The position numbers were made by a program, and so were the translations under genes. Under the pieces are notes generated by a model that was given only the letters and a program-made list of their open reading frames with translations, did no database searches and was not told where the DNA came from. A stretch of DNA of 64,000 nt from UBA6168 sp964573725 (GTDB lineage: Bacteria > Bacteroidota > Bacteroidia > Chitinophagales > Saprospiraceae): assembly GCA_964573725.1 (NCBI GenBank), contig CAZNLJ010000016.1, positions 1 to 64,000 of the forward strand, given 5' to 3'. Positions within the stretch are counted from its first letter, which is position 1, and every line of letters starts with the position of its first letter. Shown here one piece after another: positions 17,242-25,338 of the stretch.

Positions 17242-17988
17242 TTAATCCTTTTCGGTGGAATCCGACAAGAGGGGGGCCAGGATGGTCCAGACGTTCTCCA
17301 GCAGCAACAGCTGGCCTTTTTCATTCGGATGGATACGGTCCGCCAGGTTCAGCTCCGGTACGCCTCCGACGCCATCCAGGAAAAAGGGGATGAGGGCGGC
17401 GCCGGTTTCCCGGGCGATGCGGGGGTACAGGTCCCGGAAGGCGGTGGCGTATGCCGGCCCGAGGTTGGGTGGGGCCTGCATACCGGCCAGGACGAGCCGG
17501 GCCTGCGGATACCGGTCGCGGACCGTTTGCAGGATGGCGCTGAGGTTGGCGTAGGATTCCGTAGGGTCGATGCCGCGCAAGGCATCGTTGCCGCCTAGTT
17601 CCAGGACAAAGATATCGACGGGATCCCGAAGGACCCAGTCAATGCGTTGGCGTCCGCCGGCGGTCGTTTCCCCGCTCAGGCCGGCGTTGACGGCAAGATA
17701 AGGGAGTCGCAGGGAATCCAGCCGGTGTTGCAGCAGGGCCACGTAGCCGTCGTCGGGGGCGATACCATAGGCGGCGGTCAGGCTGTTGCCGAAGAAGACG
17801 ATCCGCCGGCGTCCGGTCGGTACCGGCTCGGCAAAGGCCACCGGATCGTCGGGGGACGCCGGCCGGACGGCCCGGCCCGGATCGAGGGAGGCGTCGGCGC
17901 CACCGGAACCGCAGCCGGTGGACGCCGGCAGGACCAGGAGCAGGCCGCAAAACAGGATGTAGGAAGAAAAAAAGGGAACGGGAGCCAT
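17242..17988 (-). CDS. TesA-like SGNH lysophospholipase/arylesterase
   Basis: A 248-residue SGNH hydrolase. Block I FFGNSLTAAYG (S69 nucleophile), block II glycine in GLSGETT, block III LGGNDALRG (Asn) and block V DRIHPNEKG (Asp-His) are all present in order. The N-terminus is hydrophobic and ends ASTGCGSGG, a lipoprotein-like cysteine at residue 26 although the lipobox is weak. ATG at 17988 overlaps the queG stop (TGATG), indicating translational coupling; the frame remains open upstream only as the antisense-free shadow of queG. It hydrolyses acyl or aryl esters in the periplasm, exact substrate unknown. Confidence 0.85.
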   Translation of the reverse strand: MAPVPFFSSYILFCGLLLVLPASTGCGSGGADASLDPGRAVRPASPDDPVAFAEPVPTGRRRIVFFGNSLTAAYGIAPDDGYVALLQHRLDSLRLPYLAVNAGLSGETTAGGRQRIDWVLRDPVDIFVLELGGNDALRGIDPTESYANLSAILQTVRDRYPQARLVLAGMQAPPNLGPAYATAFRDLYPRIARETGAALIPFFLDGVGGVPELNLADRIHPNEKGQLLLLENVWTILAPLLSDSTEKD

Positions 17989-18938
17989 CAAGACGGATTG
18001 TTTTTCATGCCGGCGGCGGTATTTTTCAAAAAAGACAGGTTGCGGGTCAAACCTTTGAATCCGGCCCGTCGGACGGCCGAATGGGCGAAGAGTCGGTTGA
18101 ATACATCTTCGGTCATATCCATCCAGTCTGCCCGGGTCAGGTCCAGGAGGTCCGGCGACGGTTCGAACGACGGTTCCTCCTGGGGGGTGGAGAACCGGTT
18201 CCAGGGACAGACTTCCTGGCAGATGTCGCAGCCGAAGGCATTGTCCGCCAGCTGTCCGCGGAAGACTTCCGGGATTTCCTCCCGCAGTTCGATCGTGAGA
18301 TAGCTGATGCAACGGGATGCGTCGAGCAGGTATCCCTGGGGGGCTATGGCCTGGGTGGGACAGGCGGTGATGCAGCGGCGGCAGGTGCCGCAATGATCGC
18401 GGAGGGGAGGATCGGGCGGGAGGGCGAGGTCCACGACCAGGGTAGCCAGGAAGTGGTAGCTGCCGGCACGGGGGTGGATCAGGAGGGTGTGCTTACCCGT
18501 CCAGCCGAGGCCGGCGTATCGGGCCCAATCCCGCTCCATGACCGGGGCGGAATCGGTGAAGCACCGGCCGTCCACGGCACCGAAATGTTCCCGGAGAAAG
18601 GCCAGCAGCCGCCGCAGCTTCCGTTTGAGCACCTGGTGGTAATCCGCTCCGTAGGCATAGCGGGCCAGTTTCGGGGCGGTCGGGTCGCTTTGTGTCCGCC
18701 GGGGGAAGTAATTGTGCATCAGGACGATGACCGTTTTGGCACCCGGTACGAGCCGGGTCGGGTCGATGCGCAGGTCGAAGTGCCGTTCCATATAGCCCAT
18801 CTGGCCGTGGTAGCCCCTGCGGAGCCATTCCTCGAGACGCCGGGCCTCCTCCGACAGGGGGGCCGCCCGGGCGAAGCCGGTGAAGGAGAACCCCAGGCGG
18901 GCGGCTTCCCGTCGGATCCGTTCCTTGTCACCGATCAT
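17988..18938 (-). CDS. queG: epoxyqueuosine reductase QueG
   Basis: A 316-residue QueG, the cobalamin- and Fe-S-dependent enzyme that reduces epoxyqueuosine to queuosine in tRNA. Typical features: AARLGFSFTGFA at the start, DSAPVMERDWARYAGLGWTGKHTLLIHP (active-site Asp and the conserved GWxGKxxLL), and two ferredoxin motifs, CGTCRRCITACP and FGCDICQEVCPWN. Length is at the short end because the HEAT-like C-terminal region of some homologues is reduced. Its ATG overlaps the uvrD stop by 4 nt (ATGA) and its stop overlaps the esterase start. Confidence 0.93.
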   Translation of the reverse strand: MIGDKERIRREAARLGFSFTGFARAAPLSEEARRLEEWLRRGYHGQMGYMERHFDLRIDPTRLVPGAKTVIVLMHNYFPRRTQSDPTAPKLARYAYGADYHQVLKRKLRRLLAFLREHFGAVDGRCFTDSAPVMERDWARYAGLGWTGKHTLLIHPRAGSYHFLATLVVDLALPPDPPLRDHCGTCRRCITACPTQAIAPQGYLLDASRCISYLTIELREEIPEVFRGQLADNAFGCDICQEVCPWNRFSTPQEEPSFEPSPDLLDLTRADWMDMTEDVFNRLFAHSAVRRAGFKGLTRNLSFLKNTAAGMKNNPS

Positions 18939-21244
18939 TCCAGGATCTGCAGTTTGGCGAACTTGAGCATGATGCGTTTCCGGTTTTCGGAATCCAGCTG
19001 CGGAAAAAGGATGGTCGCCATACGTTTGTCGCGTTCGCCGTCGATGTCCATGACTTCCCCTTCGCCGAATTTCTGGTGCAGTACCTTCATGCCGGGGCGG
19101 ATGGATTCCGGCGGGCTGGGCCGGAAGTCGGCGGCATGCACGACGGGTTGGGCGGCGGGCCGGGCCGGCCGGAAATTGCCGGTCACCCGCGAAGTTGTCG
19201 GCGCGGTATCGCGGTCCCGGGAGGCGGATGCCGGTTGCGACCGTCCCAGGGCGAAGGACGCATCCAGGTGCTCCGGATTGATTTCGTCGAGGAAGCGGCT
19301 GGGCTGGTTCTGGCGCTCCTGGCCGTAGCGGTACCGTGTATTCGCGAAGGTGAGGGTCAGGAGCTGTTCGGCCCGGGTGATGGCGACGTAGAAGAGGCGG
19401 CGCTCCTCGTCCAACCCCTCCGGCGATTCCCGGCTCATGAAGGAGGGGAAAAGGTCTTCCTCCAGGCCGACCACGAAGACACTTTTGAACTCCAGGCCTT
19501 TGGCGGCGTGGACGGACATGAGGGTGACCTTGTCGTCCTGTCCGTCGTTTTCGTCCTGGTCCGTCATCAGCGCCGCCTGTTGGAGCCAGGCGGCGAGGGA
19601 CTTGTCGAAGCGCAGGTCGTCGTCTTCCTCGGTGGTATCGGGGAGGACCGTATCATCGTCGACGAAGGCGCTGATGCCGTCGAGCAGGGAGGTGATGTTG
19701 TCGAGTCGGCCGATGCCTTCCATGGTGGTATCCGCCTTCAGTTCGTCCAACAACCCGGAATGGCGGGTGATGTAGTTGGCGGCGACATAGGCGTTGTCCT
19801 GTCGGGCCTTGGCGGCGAAATCCCGGACCAAGGCGGAAAATGCCTGCAGGGCGGCCTGGGTCCGGCCCGTGAACATCGGTTGCTGCAGAGCATCCCACAG
19901 GGAGATACCCTGGGCGGTGGCCACCTCGGCAAGCTTGTTGACGGTGGTGTCGCCGATGGCCCGGCGCGGATAGTTGATGATCCGGCGGAGGGCTTCCTCG
20001 TCCTGTTGGTTGAGGGAAAGCCGGAGGTAGGCGATGAGGTCCTTGATTTCCTTGCGTTGATAGAACGACTGGCCGCCGATGATGCGGTAGGGGATGTTGA
20101 AGCGGCGCAGGTTTTCCTCGAAGATCCTGGATTGGGCGTTGGTGCGGTACAGGATGGCGATTTCCCGGTTGGAGATGTGGAAACGGTTCTTGTGTTCCAG
20201 CAGCAGGTCGGCGACCCGCCTTCCTTCCTCGGCGTCGGAAATGGCCCGCAGGACGCGGATCCGTTGGCCTTCCCCCTTGTTGGAGAAGATGGTCTTCTGG
20301 ATCTGCCGCCGGTTGAAGGAGATGACTTCGTTGGCGGCCTTGACGATATGGCTGGTGGAGCGGTAGTTTTCCTCGAGCTTGAAGGTGCGGATCCCGTGGG
20401 GTTGGAAGTCGCGTTCGAAGTCCAGGATATTCTGGATGGTGGCGCCCCGGAAGGCGTAGATGCTCTGGGCATCGTCTCCCACCACACAGATGTTTCGGGG
20501 GCTGCCGTCGTAGTTGACGAGCTTCCGGACGATGGCGTACTGCAGGGCATTGGTGTCCTGGAACTCGTCGACCAGCAGGTAGCGGAATTTCTGGCGGTAC
20601 TTGTCCGCCACTTCCGGGTGGTTCTGCAACAGTTCGTAAAGCCGGAACAGCAGGTCGTCGAAATCCATGGCGCCGGCTTTCTTGCAGCGGGCCACATACA
20701 TTTCGTACAGCTTCGCGAAATGAGGCCGTTGGGACATGCGGTCCTCCTCGATGAGTTCGGGTCGGTTGAAGTACACCTTCGGGGTGATGAGATTGCTCTT
20801 GCAGGAGGAGATGCGGTTGCGTACGGCGTTGGCGTTGTATTGGTCCTTGTGGAGGTTCAGTTCCTTGATGAGGTTGTTGACCACATTCTTGGTGTCGTCG
20901 GTATCATAGATGGTGAAATGGGCGGGGTAGCCGATGTGTTCCGCCTCGATCCGGAGGATACGGGAGAAGAGCGAATGGAAGGTGCCCGCCCAGACCCGTT
21001 GGGCTTGTGGACCGACGACCTTGCCGATGCGGGACTGCATTTCCCGCGCGGATTTGTTGGTGAAGGTCAGGGCCATGATCTCCCGGGGCCGGGTCCCCTT
21101 TTCGATGAGGTGCGCAATGCGGTAGGTCAAGACCCGGGTCTTTCCGGACCCGGGTCCTGCGACGACCAGGACCGGCCCTTCGGTTTCCGTCACGGCCTTG
21201 CGCTGGATGTCGTTCAATTCGTCCAGATACGTGTTTGTCATCAA
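18935..21244 (-). CDS. UvrD/PcrA-type superfamily 1 DNA helicase
   Basis: A 769-residue ATP-dependent 3'-5' helicase used in repair and replication. Walker A GPGSGKTRVLTYR near residue 30, LTFTNKSAREMQSRI (motif Ia), LLVDEFQDTNALQ (Walker B), VVGDDAQSIYAFRGA (motif III), LEENYRS (motif IV), LMSVHAAKGLEF (motif V) and RRLFYVAITRAE (motif VI) are all present. The C-terminal tail VLHQKFGEGEV is the Tudor-like end typical of PcrA. ATG at 21244 or 21241 could be used. It heads the uvrD-queG-esterase operon. Confidence 0.93.
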   Translation of the reverse strand: MMTNTYLDELNDIQRKAVTETEGPVLVVAGPGSGKTRVLTYRIAHLIEKGTRPREIMALTFTNKSAREMQSRIGKVVGPQAQRVWAGTFHSLFSRILRIEAEHIGYPAHFTIYDTDDTKNVVNNLIKELNLHKDQYNANAVRNRISSCKSNLITPKVYFNRPELIEEDRMSQRPHFAKLYEMYVARCKKAGAMDFDDLLFRLYELLQNHPEVADKYRQKFRYLLVDEFQDTNALQYAIVRKLVNYDGSPRNICVVGDDAQSIYAFRGATIQNILDFERDFQPHGIRTFKLEENYRSTSHIVKAANEVISFNRRQIQKTIFSNKGEGQRIRVLRAISDAEEGRRVADLLLEHKNRFHISNREIAILYRTNAQSRIFEENLRRFNIPYRIIGGQSFYQRKEIKDLIAYLRLSLNQQDEEALRRIINYPRRAIGDTTVNKLAEVATAQGISLWDALQQPMFTGRTQAALQAFSALVRDFAAKARQDNAYVAANYITRHSGLLDELKADTTMEGIGRLDNITSLLDGISAFVDDDTVLPDTTEEDDDLRFDKSLAAWLQQAALMTDQDENDGQDDKVTLMSVHAAKGLEFKSVFVVGLEEDLFPSFMSRESPEGLDEERRLFYVAITRAEQLLTLTFANTRYRYGQERQNQPSRFLDEINPEHLDASFALGRSQPASASRDRDTAPTTSRVTGNFRPARPAAQPVVHAADFRPSPPESIRPGMKVLHQKFGEGEVMDIDGERDKRMATILFPQLDSENRKRIMLKFAKLQILE

Positions 21245-21288
21245 TGTTCGCCTGGTTTACGTGGGTTCAACGGTTGGATATTGGGACA

Positions 21289-21296
21289 CAAAGGTA
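21289..21296 (-). promoter_or_regulatory. -7 box upstream of the helicase operon
   Basis: TACCTTTG on the minus strand, about 45 nt upstream of the uvrD start, matches TAnnTTTG. A TTG at the -33 distance is lacking. Confidence 0.4.
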
Positions 21297-21475
21297 AGAA
21301 ACAACGGCCGGTTGCCGGCATTTTTTGCGCTGCGCAGGCGGAATCCTCCGGGTACGGTCGAGCGGAAAATAATTATCTTTACACGCGACGATACCATCCG
21401 GGAGGGGGGGGACGGCTTGGTCCGGCCAGCCGAAGGATGGTCCCCGAACACCCGCACCCTAATATTGTCGACGCG

Positions 21476-21952
21476 ATGAAAATAAGATTGCTGGCCTTGT
21501 CCTGGTCGCTTGCGGCCACCCTTTCGCTGAACGCCCAGGCGCCGGCCGCCCCGGGCGAACTGGCCGCATTTGTGGAAAGGTATGCCGCCTCCATCAATGC
21601 GGCCGATACGGTGATGGCCCGGAGCCTTTGGGCGGATACACCGGAGCTGTCTTTCATCCATCCCCGGGGAACGGCCTACGGCTGGACCGGCGTCCTGGGC
21701 GTGTACCGGATGTTCGGCGCGCAATTTTCCCAGCGGAATCTCCAGCCCCGCAACGTGACGGCCCAGGCATACGGGGATGTAGCCTGGCTGACTTTCGAAT
21801 GGGTGTTCGATGCCGTATTCCGGGAGAACGGGGCGCCGATGCAGTCGCAGGGACGGGAAACGCAGGTCCTCCGGAAGGTCGACGGGGAATGGCGGTTGGT
21901 GCATATCCATTACTCCGGTCCGCCGACCGTCCGGGCGCGGGAGGGGTTCTGA
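21476..21952 (+). CDS. exported NTF2-like (SnoaL/DUF4440) protein
   Basis: A 158-residue protein with a signal peptide ending LSLNAQ. The rest is a cone-shaped NTF2-like fold: FVERYAASINAADTVMARSLWAD is the first helix pair and VLRKVDGEWRLVHIHYSGPP the last two strands. Such proteins may be isomerases, ligand binders or simply scaffolds, and no catalytic residue set can be assigned here. The coding start is set by the ATG that begins the signal peptide. TATCTTTA at 21374-21381 is a possible weak -7 box. Confidence 0.75.
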   Translation: MKIRLLALSWSLAATLSLNAQAPAAPGELAAFVERYAASINAADTVMARSLWADTPELSFIHPRGTAYGWTGVLGVYRMFGAQFSQRNLQPRNVTAQAYGDVAWLTFEWVFDAVFRENGAPMQSQGRETQVLRKVDGEWRLVHIHYSGPPTVRAREGF

Positions 21953-22027
21953 GCAATCCGGGTGGTGACCGACCGGATATTTTTCCGGCATGACAAGCGG
22001 GGATGTCGTATGCTTTCGGCCGCCAAG

Positions 22028-22090
22028 CCCTTTTCATCGGAAAAGGGAACAGCGTCATGAAAGCGAAAGTCCCTTCCGGAAAAAGGAAGG
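22028..22090 (+). promoter_or_regulatory. two hairpins in the leader region of hypD
   Basis: CCCTTTTC/GAAAAGGG (8 bp, loop ATCG, 22028-22047) is followed by CCTTCC/GGAAGG (6 bp, 22072-22090). Neither has a T-tract. They may be weak terminators of the NTF2-like gene or structure in the hypD 5' region. Confidence 0.3.
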
Positions 22091-22219
22091 ATAAGAGGTT
22101 TTAGGAAAATGCAACGGTAAGGAATTCCGGCCGCGTATCCGGTGGTTGGGCACAGCCATCCCACCGGGACGCGAAGCGTTCCGGTGCTGCGGACGGGAGA
22201 TTGCCGGCGGAAAGCGGAT

Positions 22220-23335
22220 ATGAGATACCTGACGGAATATCGCCGGACGGACCTGGTGGACCGCTACGTGGCGGAGATCCACCGGGAGGCCCGTCGACGC
22301 TGGACCTTGATGGAGGTCTGCGGCGGGCAGACCCATGGTCTGTTGCGGGGAGGGCTGCTGCCCATGTTGGCCGGAGCGGTGGAGATGGTGCACGGGCCGG
22401 GATGTCCGGTCTGTGTGACACCGGTGGACCTGATCGATGCGGCGATTCGGCTGGCGGAAACGAAGGGGGTGGTGTTGTGTTCCTTTGGGGACATGCTCCG
22501 GGTGCCGGGCAGTGGGCGGAGCCTCTCGGATGCCCGGGCCGCCGGTGGGGATGTCCGGGTACTCTATTCCCCCTTGGATGCGGTGCTGCTTGCCGCCGCC
22601 GAGCCGGAGCGGGAGATTGTCTTTTTTGCGGTGGGGTTCGAGACGACCGCGCCGGCGCATGCGCTGGCGGTCCTGCAGGCCCAGCGGCTGGGCCTGCGGA
22701 ATTTTTCCCTGCTGGTGTCCCAGGTCCTGGTTCCGCCGGCCATGGAGGCGGTGCTGTCCGGAGGTTCCGCCGGTATCGACGGATTCCTGGCGGCGGGGCA
22801 TGTCTGTACCGTCATGGGGACAGCACCGTACCAAAGGTTGGTCGACCGGTACCGGTTGCCCATCGTGGTGACGGGATTCGAGCCGGTTGACCTGTTGCAG
22901 GGTATCCTGATGGTTGTCCGTCAACTGGAAGCTGGTATCTACCGGCTTGAAAACCAATATCATCGGGCTGTTCGGCCGGAAGGGAACCCGGAAGCGCTGC
23001 AGGCCTTGGAGCAGGTATTCGAAACAACCGACCGGTCCTGGCGCGGTATCGGGACATTGCCGGTAAGCGGGCTTCGCCTCCGTCCGTCCTTCGCCGCCTT
23101 CGATGCCACCTGCAAATTCCGATTGCTGCCGGGGCCCGTCGACGTCCCGCCGACAGCCGGAGGCTGTATAGCCGGTGAGATCCTGCAGGGCCGTCAGAAA
23201 CCGGTGGATTGTCCGCATTTCGGGACCACCTGCAGTCCCCGCCACCCGATGGGCGCCCCCATGGTCTCCGACGAAGGGGTCTGCGCCGCCTATTACCATG
23301 CACTTCCAACCCTACCTGCCGATGCCACCGCTTGA
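22220..23335 (+). CDS. hypD: [NiFe] hydrogenase maturation protein HypD
   Basis: A 371-residue HypD, the Fe-S protein that with HypC and HypE assembles the Fe(CN)2CO group of [NiFe] hydrogenases. Visible: LMEVCGGQTHGLLRGGL (active-site Cys), VHGPGCPVCVTP, LCSFGDMLRVPGS, FFAVGFETTAPAHALAV and the C-terminal [4Fe-4S] region with DCPHFGTTCSPRHPMGAPM and GVCAAYY. ATG at 22220 (MRYLTEYRR) fits family starts better than the longer frame beginning 26 codons upstream. It overlaps hypE by 38 bp. No hypC, hypF, hypA, hypB or hydrogenase subunit lies in the window. Confidence 0.92.
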   Translation: MRYLTEYRRTDLVDRYVAEIHREARRRWTLMEVCGGQTHGLLRGGLLPMLAGAVEMVHGPGCPVCVTPVDLIDAAIRLAETKGVVLCSFGDMLRVPGSGRSLSDARAAGGDVRVLYSPLDAVLLAAAEPEREIVFFAVGFETTAPAHALAVLQAQRLGLRNFSLLVSQVLVPPAMEAVLSGGSAGIDGFLAAGHVCTVMGTAPYQRLVDRYRLPIVVTGFEPVDLLQGILMVVRQLEAGIYRLENQYHRAVRPEGNPEALQALEQVFETTDRSWRGIGTLPVSGLRLRPSFAAFDATCKFRLLPGPVDVPPTAGGCIAGEILQGRQKPVDCPHFGTTCSPRHPMGAPMVSDEGVCAAYYHALPTLPADATA

Positions 23336-24386
23336 CCAAGCCGAAGAATCGCCCCACTGCCCCTTGCCATCCTCCGGGGAAGCGCGCATCACCCTCGGCC
23401 ATGGCAGCGGGGGTGTCCTGAGTGCCCAATTGCTGGAAAACGGCGTTTTCCGATTGCTGGACAATCCGCTGCTTTCCCGCCGCCACGACGGGGCCATGCT
23501 CCCGCCGAGCGCCGCCGGACTGGCTTTCACGACCGATTCCTTTGTGGTTTCCCCGCTTTTTTTTCCGGGCGGGGACATCGGTTCGCTGGCTGTCCACGGG
23601 ACGGTCAACGACCTGGCCATGTGCGGTGCCATCCCCGAATACCTGTCGCTCGCTTTTATACTGGAAGAAGGACTGCCGATCGCAACGTTTTACGAAATAC
23701 TGGAAAGCATCCGCAAAGCGGCCGGGGGCGCCGGCGTTCAGGTCGTCACCGGTGATACCAAGGTCGTGGAACGGGGCAAAGGGGACCAGCTGTTCGTGAA
23801 TACCAGCGGGGTGGGTCGGATCCATCCGAAAGCCGACATCGGCGCGGATCGGGTCCGTCCCGGCGACGCCGTCCTGCTCAGCGGCCCGATCGCCAGTCAT
23901 GGTATGGCCGTCCTCAGCGTCCGGGAGGGGCTGGCTTTCGAGTCGGATATCGTCAGCGACAGCGTACCGCTGGCCGGAACCGTCCGGGCGCTGCTGGACA
24001 GGTTCGGTGAGCAGGTGCGTTTCCTGCGGGACCCCACACGGGGAGGACTTGGCGCCGCCTTGTCCGAACTGGCCCGCGACAGCCGGTTAGGTATCCGGCT
24101 GCAGGAATCCACCTTGCCCATCCTGCCGTCCGTGTCCGCCGCTTGTGAGCTGCTCGGCCTCGATCCGCTCTTCGTCGCCAACGAAGGGGTCTTCCTGGCC
24201 GTTGTCCCCGCCGAGATTGCGGCCGATTGCTGTACTTTCCTCCGGACACTGCCTTTTGCCGCCGCTGCCGCCGTGGTCGGGGAGCTCACCGACGACCATC
24301 CCGGCCGGCTCCTGCTCCGGACCCGGACCGGCGGTACCCGCGTCATCCATCCTCCCGTCGGGGAACAGCTGCCGCGTATTTGCTGA
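23298..24386 (+). CDS. hypE: carbamoyl dehydratase HypE
   Basis: A 362-residue HypE, which dehydrates a carbamoyl group on its own C-terminal cysteine to thiocyanate, the CN source of the hydrogenase iron centre. ITLGHGSGGVLSAQL, LAFTTDSFVVSPLFFPGGD, LAVHGTVNDLAMCGA, VVTGDTKVVERGKGD and RFLRDPTRGGLGAALSEL are hallmarks of the PurM-like fold. The chain ends in PRIC, the required C-terminal cysteine. The start is ATG at 23298 or 23322, both inside hypD. Confidence 0.93.
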   Translation: MHFQPYLPMPPLDQAEESPHCPLPSSGEARITLGHGSGGVLSAQLLENGVFRLLDNPLLSRRHDGAMLPPSAAGLAFTTDSFVVSPLFFPGGDIGSLAVHGTVNDLAMCGAIPEYLSLAFILEEGLPIATFYEILESIRKAAGGAGVQVVTGDTKVVERGKGDQLFVNTSGVGRIHPKADIGADRVRPGDAVLLSGPIASHGMAVLSVREGLAFESDIVSDSVPLAGTVRALLDRFGEQVRFLRDPTRGGLGAALSELARDSRLGIRLQESTLPILPSVSAACELLGLDPLFVANEGVFLAVVPAEIAADCCTFLRTLPFAAAAAVVGELTDDHPGRLLLRTRTGGTRVIHPPVGEQLPRIC

Positions 24387-25338
24387 ACGGAACTTTTGCA
24401 ATCCCTGGGCAATCCCGGTGGTCACCGGGTTAGTGGCTTTCCGGAAGCGGAAGCAGCTGCACGGCTCCGCCGCCATCCAAATCCCGGCAATGCCGGATTC
24501 CGGGTCGGCTGACAGCTGGAATCATCCGGATGGCGATACCGCGCCGCTTGACCTTGCTTCCTGCAACCCTTTATTTTTTCCTTCCTGTCTCCTGCCCCCG
24601 GACCGCATTCCTCCCTCCCCGGAATGCTTGGCCAACCGACGGCAGCGCCGGGTTTTCTTCTCCACCTATCGGCTTATCCGGAAATCCCCATCCGCCGGCA
24701 TGAGGGCCAAGCCTCAGGTTGCGAAACGAGACCATGGGCAGGACAATAAGTGTCAGGAAGTTCATATGTCCGAACCCGACAGGAACCGGCCTGGTCCCTT
24801 CCTGTCCGGGTGATTTTCCCGTACCAGGTCGCCTGCCGGGAGATCGGGTGTCGGATCAGGTAAAGCCCTCCGCGCCGGTTCCACAGCGGATTTGTCCCTC
24901 ATGTTCCTGGAATAAGCCCGCTTCATGGGGCCTCCATTCATATATTGTCAGCCACATTGCCGAAATTCGCAACCAGTAATTTGGTTTTTCGTTCAGCAAA
25001 GAAGCTTGTGCATCCGGCCATTCCTAATTATTCCGAGGAAATCCGTGCACGCCTATTACCTGCCGACCCGACCTGTCTGGACAACCCCTCCCGTTCCCAT
25101 AAGGTCACGAAAAGGTTCCCGGGTCGGCCTTGCCTGAAAAATTACCTGCAAAGTGTCCAGCCGGAACGCGACGCAGCAGGGGTCCCGGAAGGTGCGACAG
25201 CAATTTCCGCATCCTTGGCCGGACGACCGAACAACCAGGGACACGATCCGATCTTTCGGACAAACCGAAATTAACCGGCTGCCGGCGGCAGGGCGCATGC
25301 CAGCCCTTGTCCGTCCGGTACCCATCCTCGACCAGGAC
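24387..25338. other. 952-bp region without a recognisable gene
   Basis: No reading frame here has protein-like composition or a recognisable motif. A perfect palindrome CCCGGTG-GT-CACCGGG lies at 24414-24429, just past hypE, without a T-tract. An AT-richer patch at 24935-25040 contains TATATTG (24941-24947) and TAATTTG (24977-24983), possible -7 boxes for the following lipoprotein gene with no clear -33. Nothing else is seen. Confidence 0.4.

Noticed and set aside
24414..24429. Perfect palindrome CCCGGTG-GT-CACCGGG after hypE
   Set aside because: Looks like a terminator stem but has no T-tract on either side, so only noted in the gap entry.
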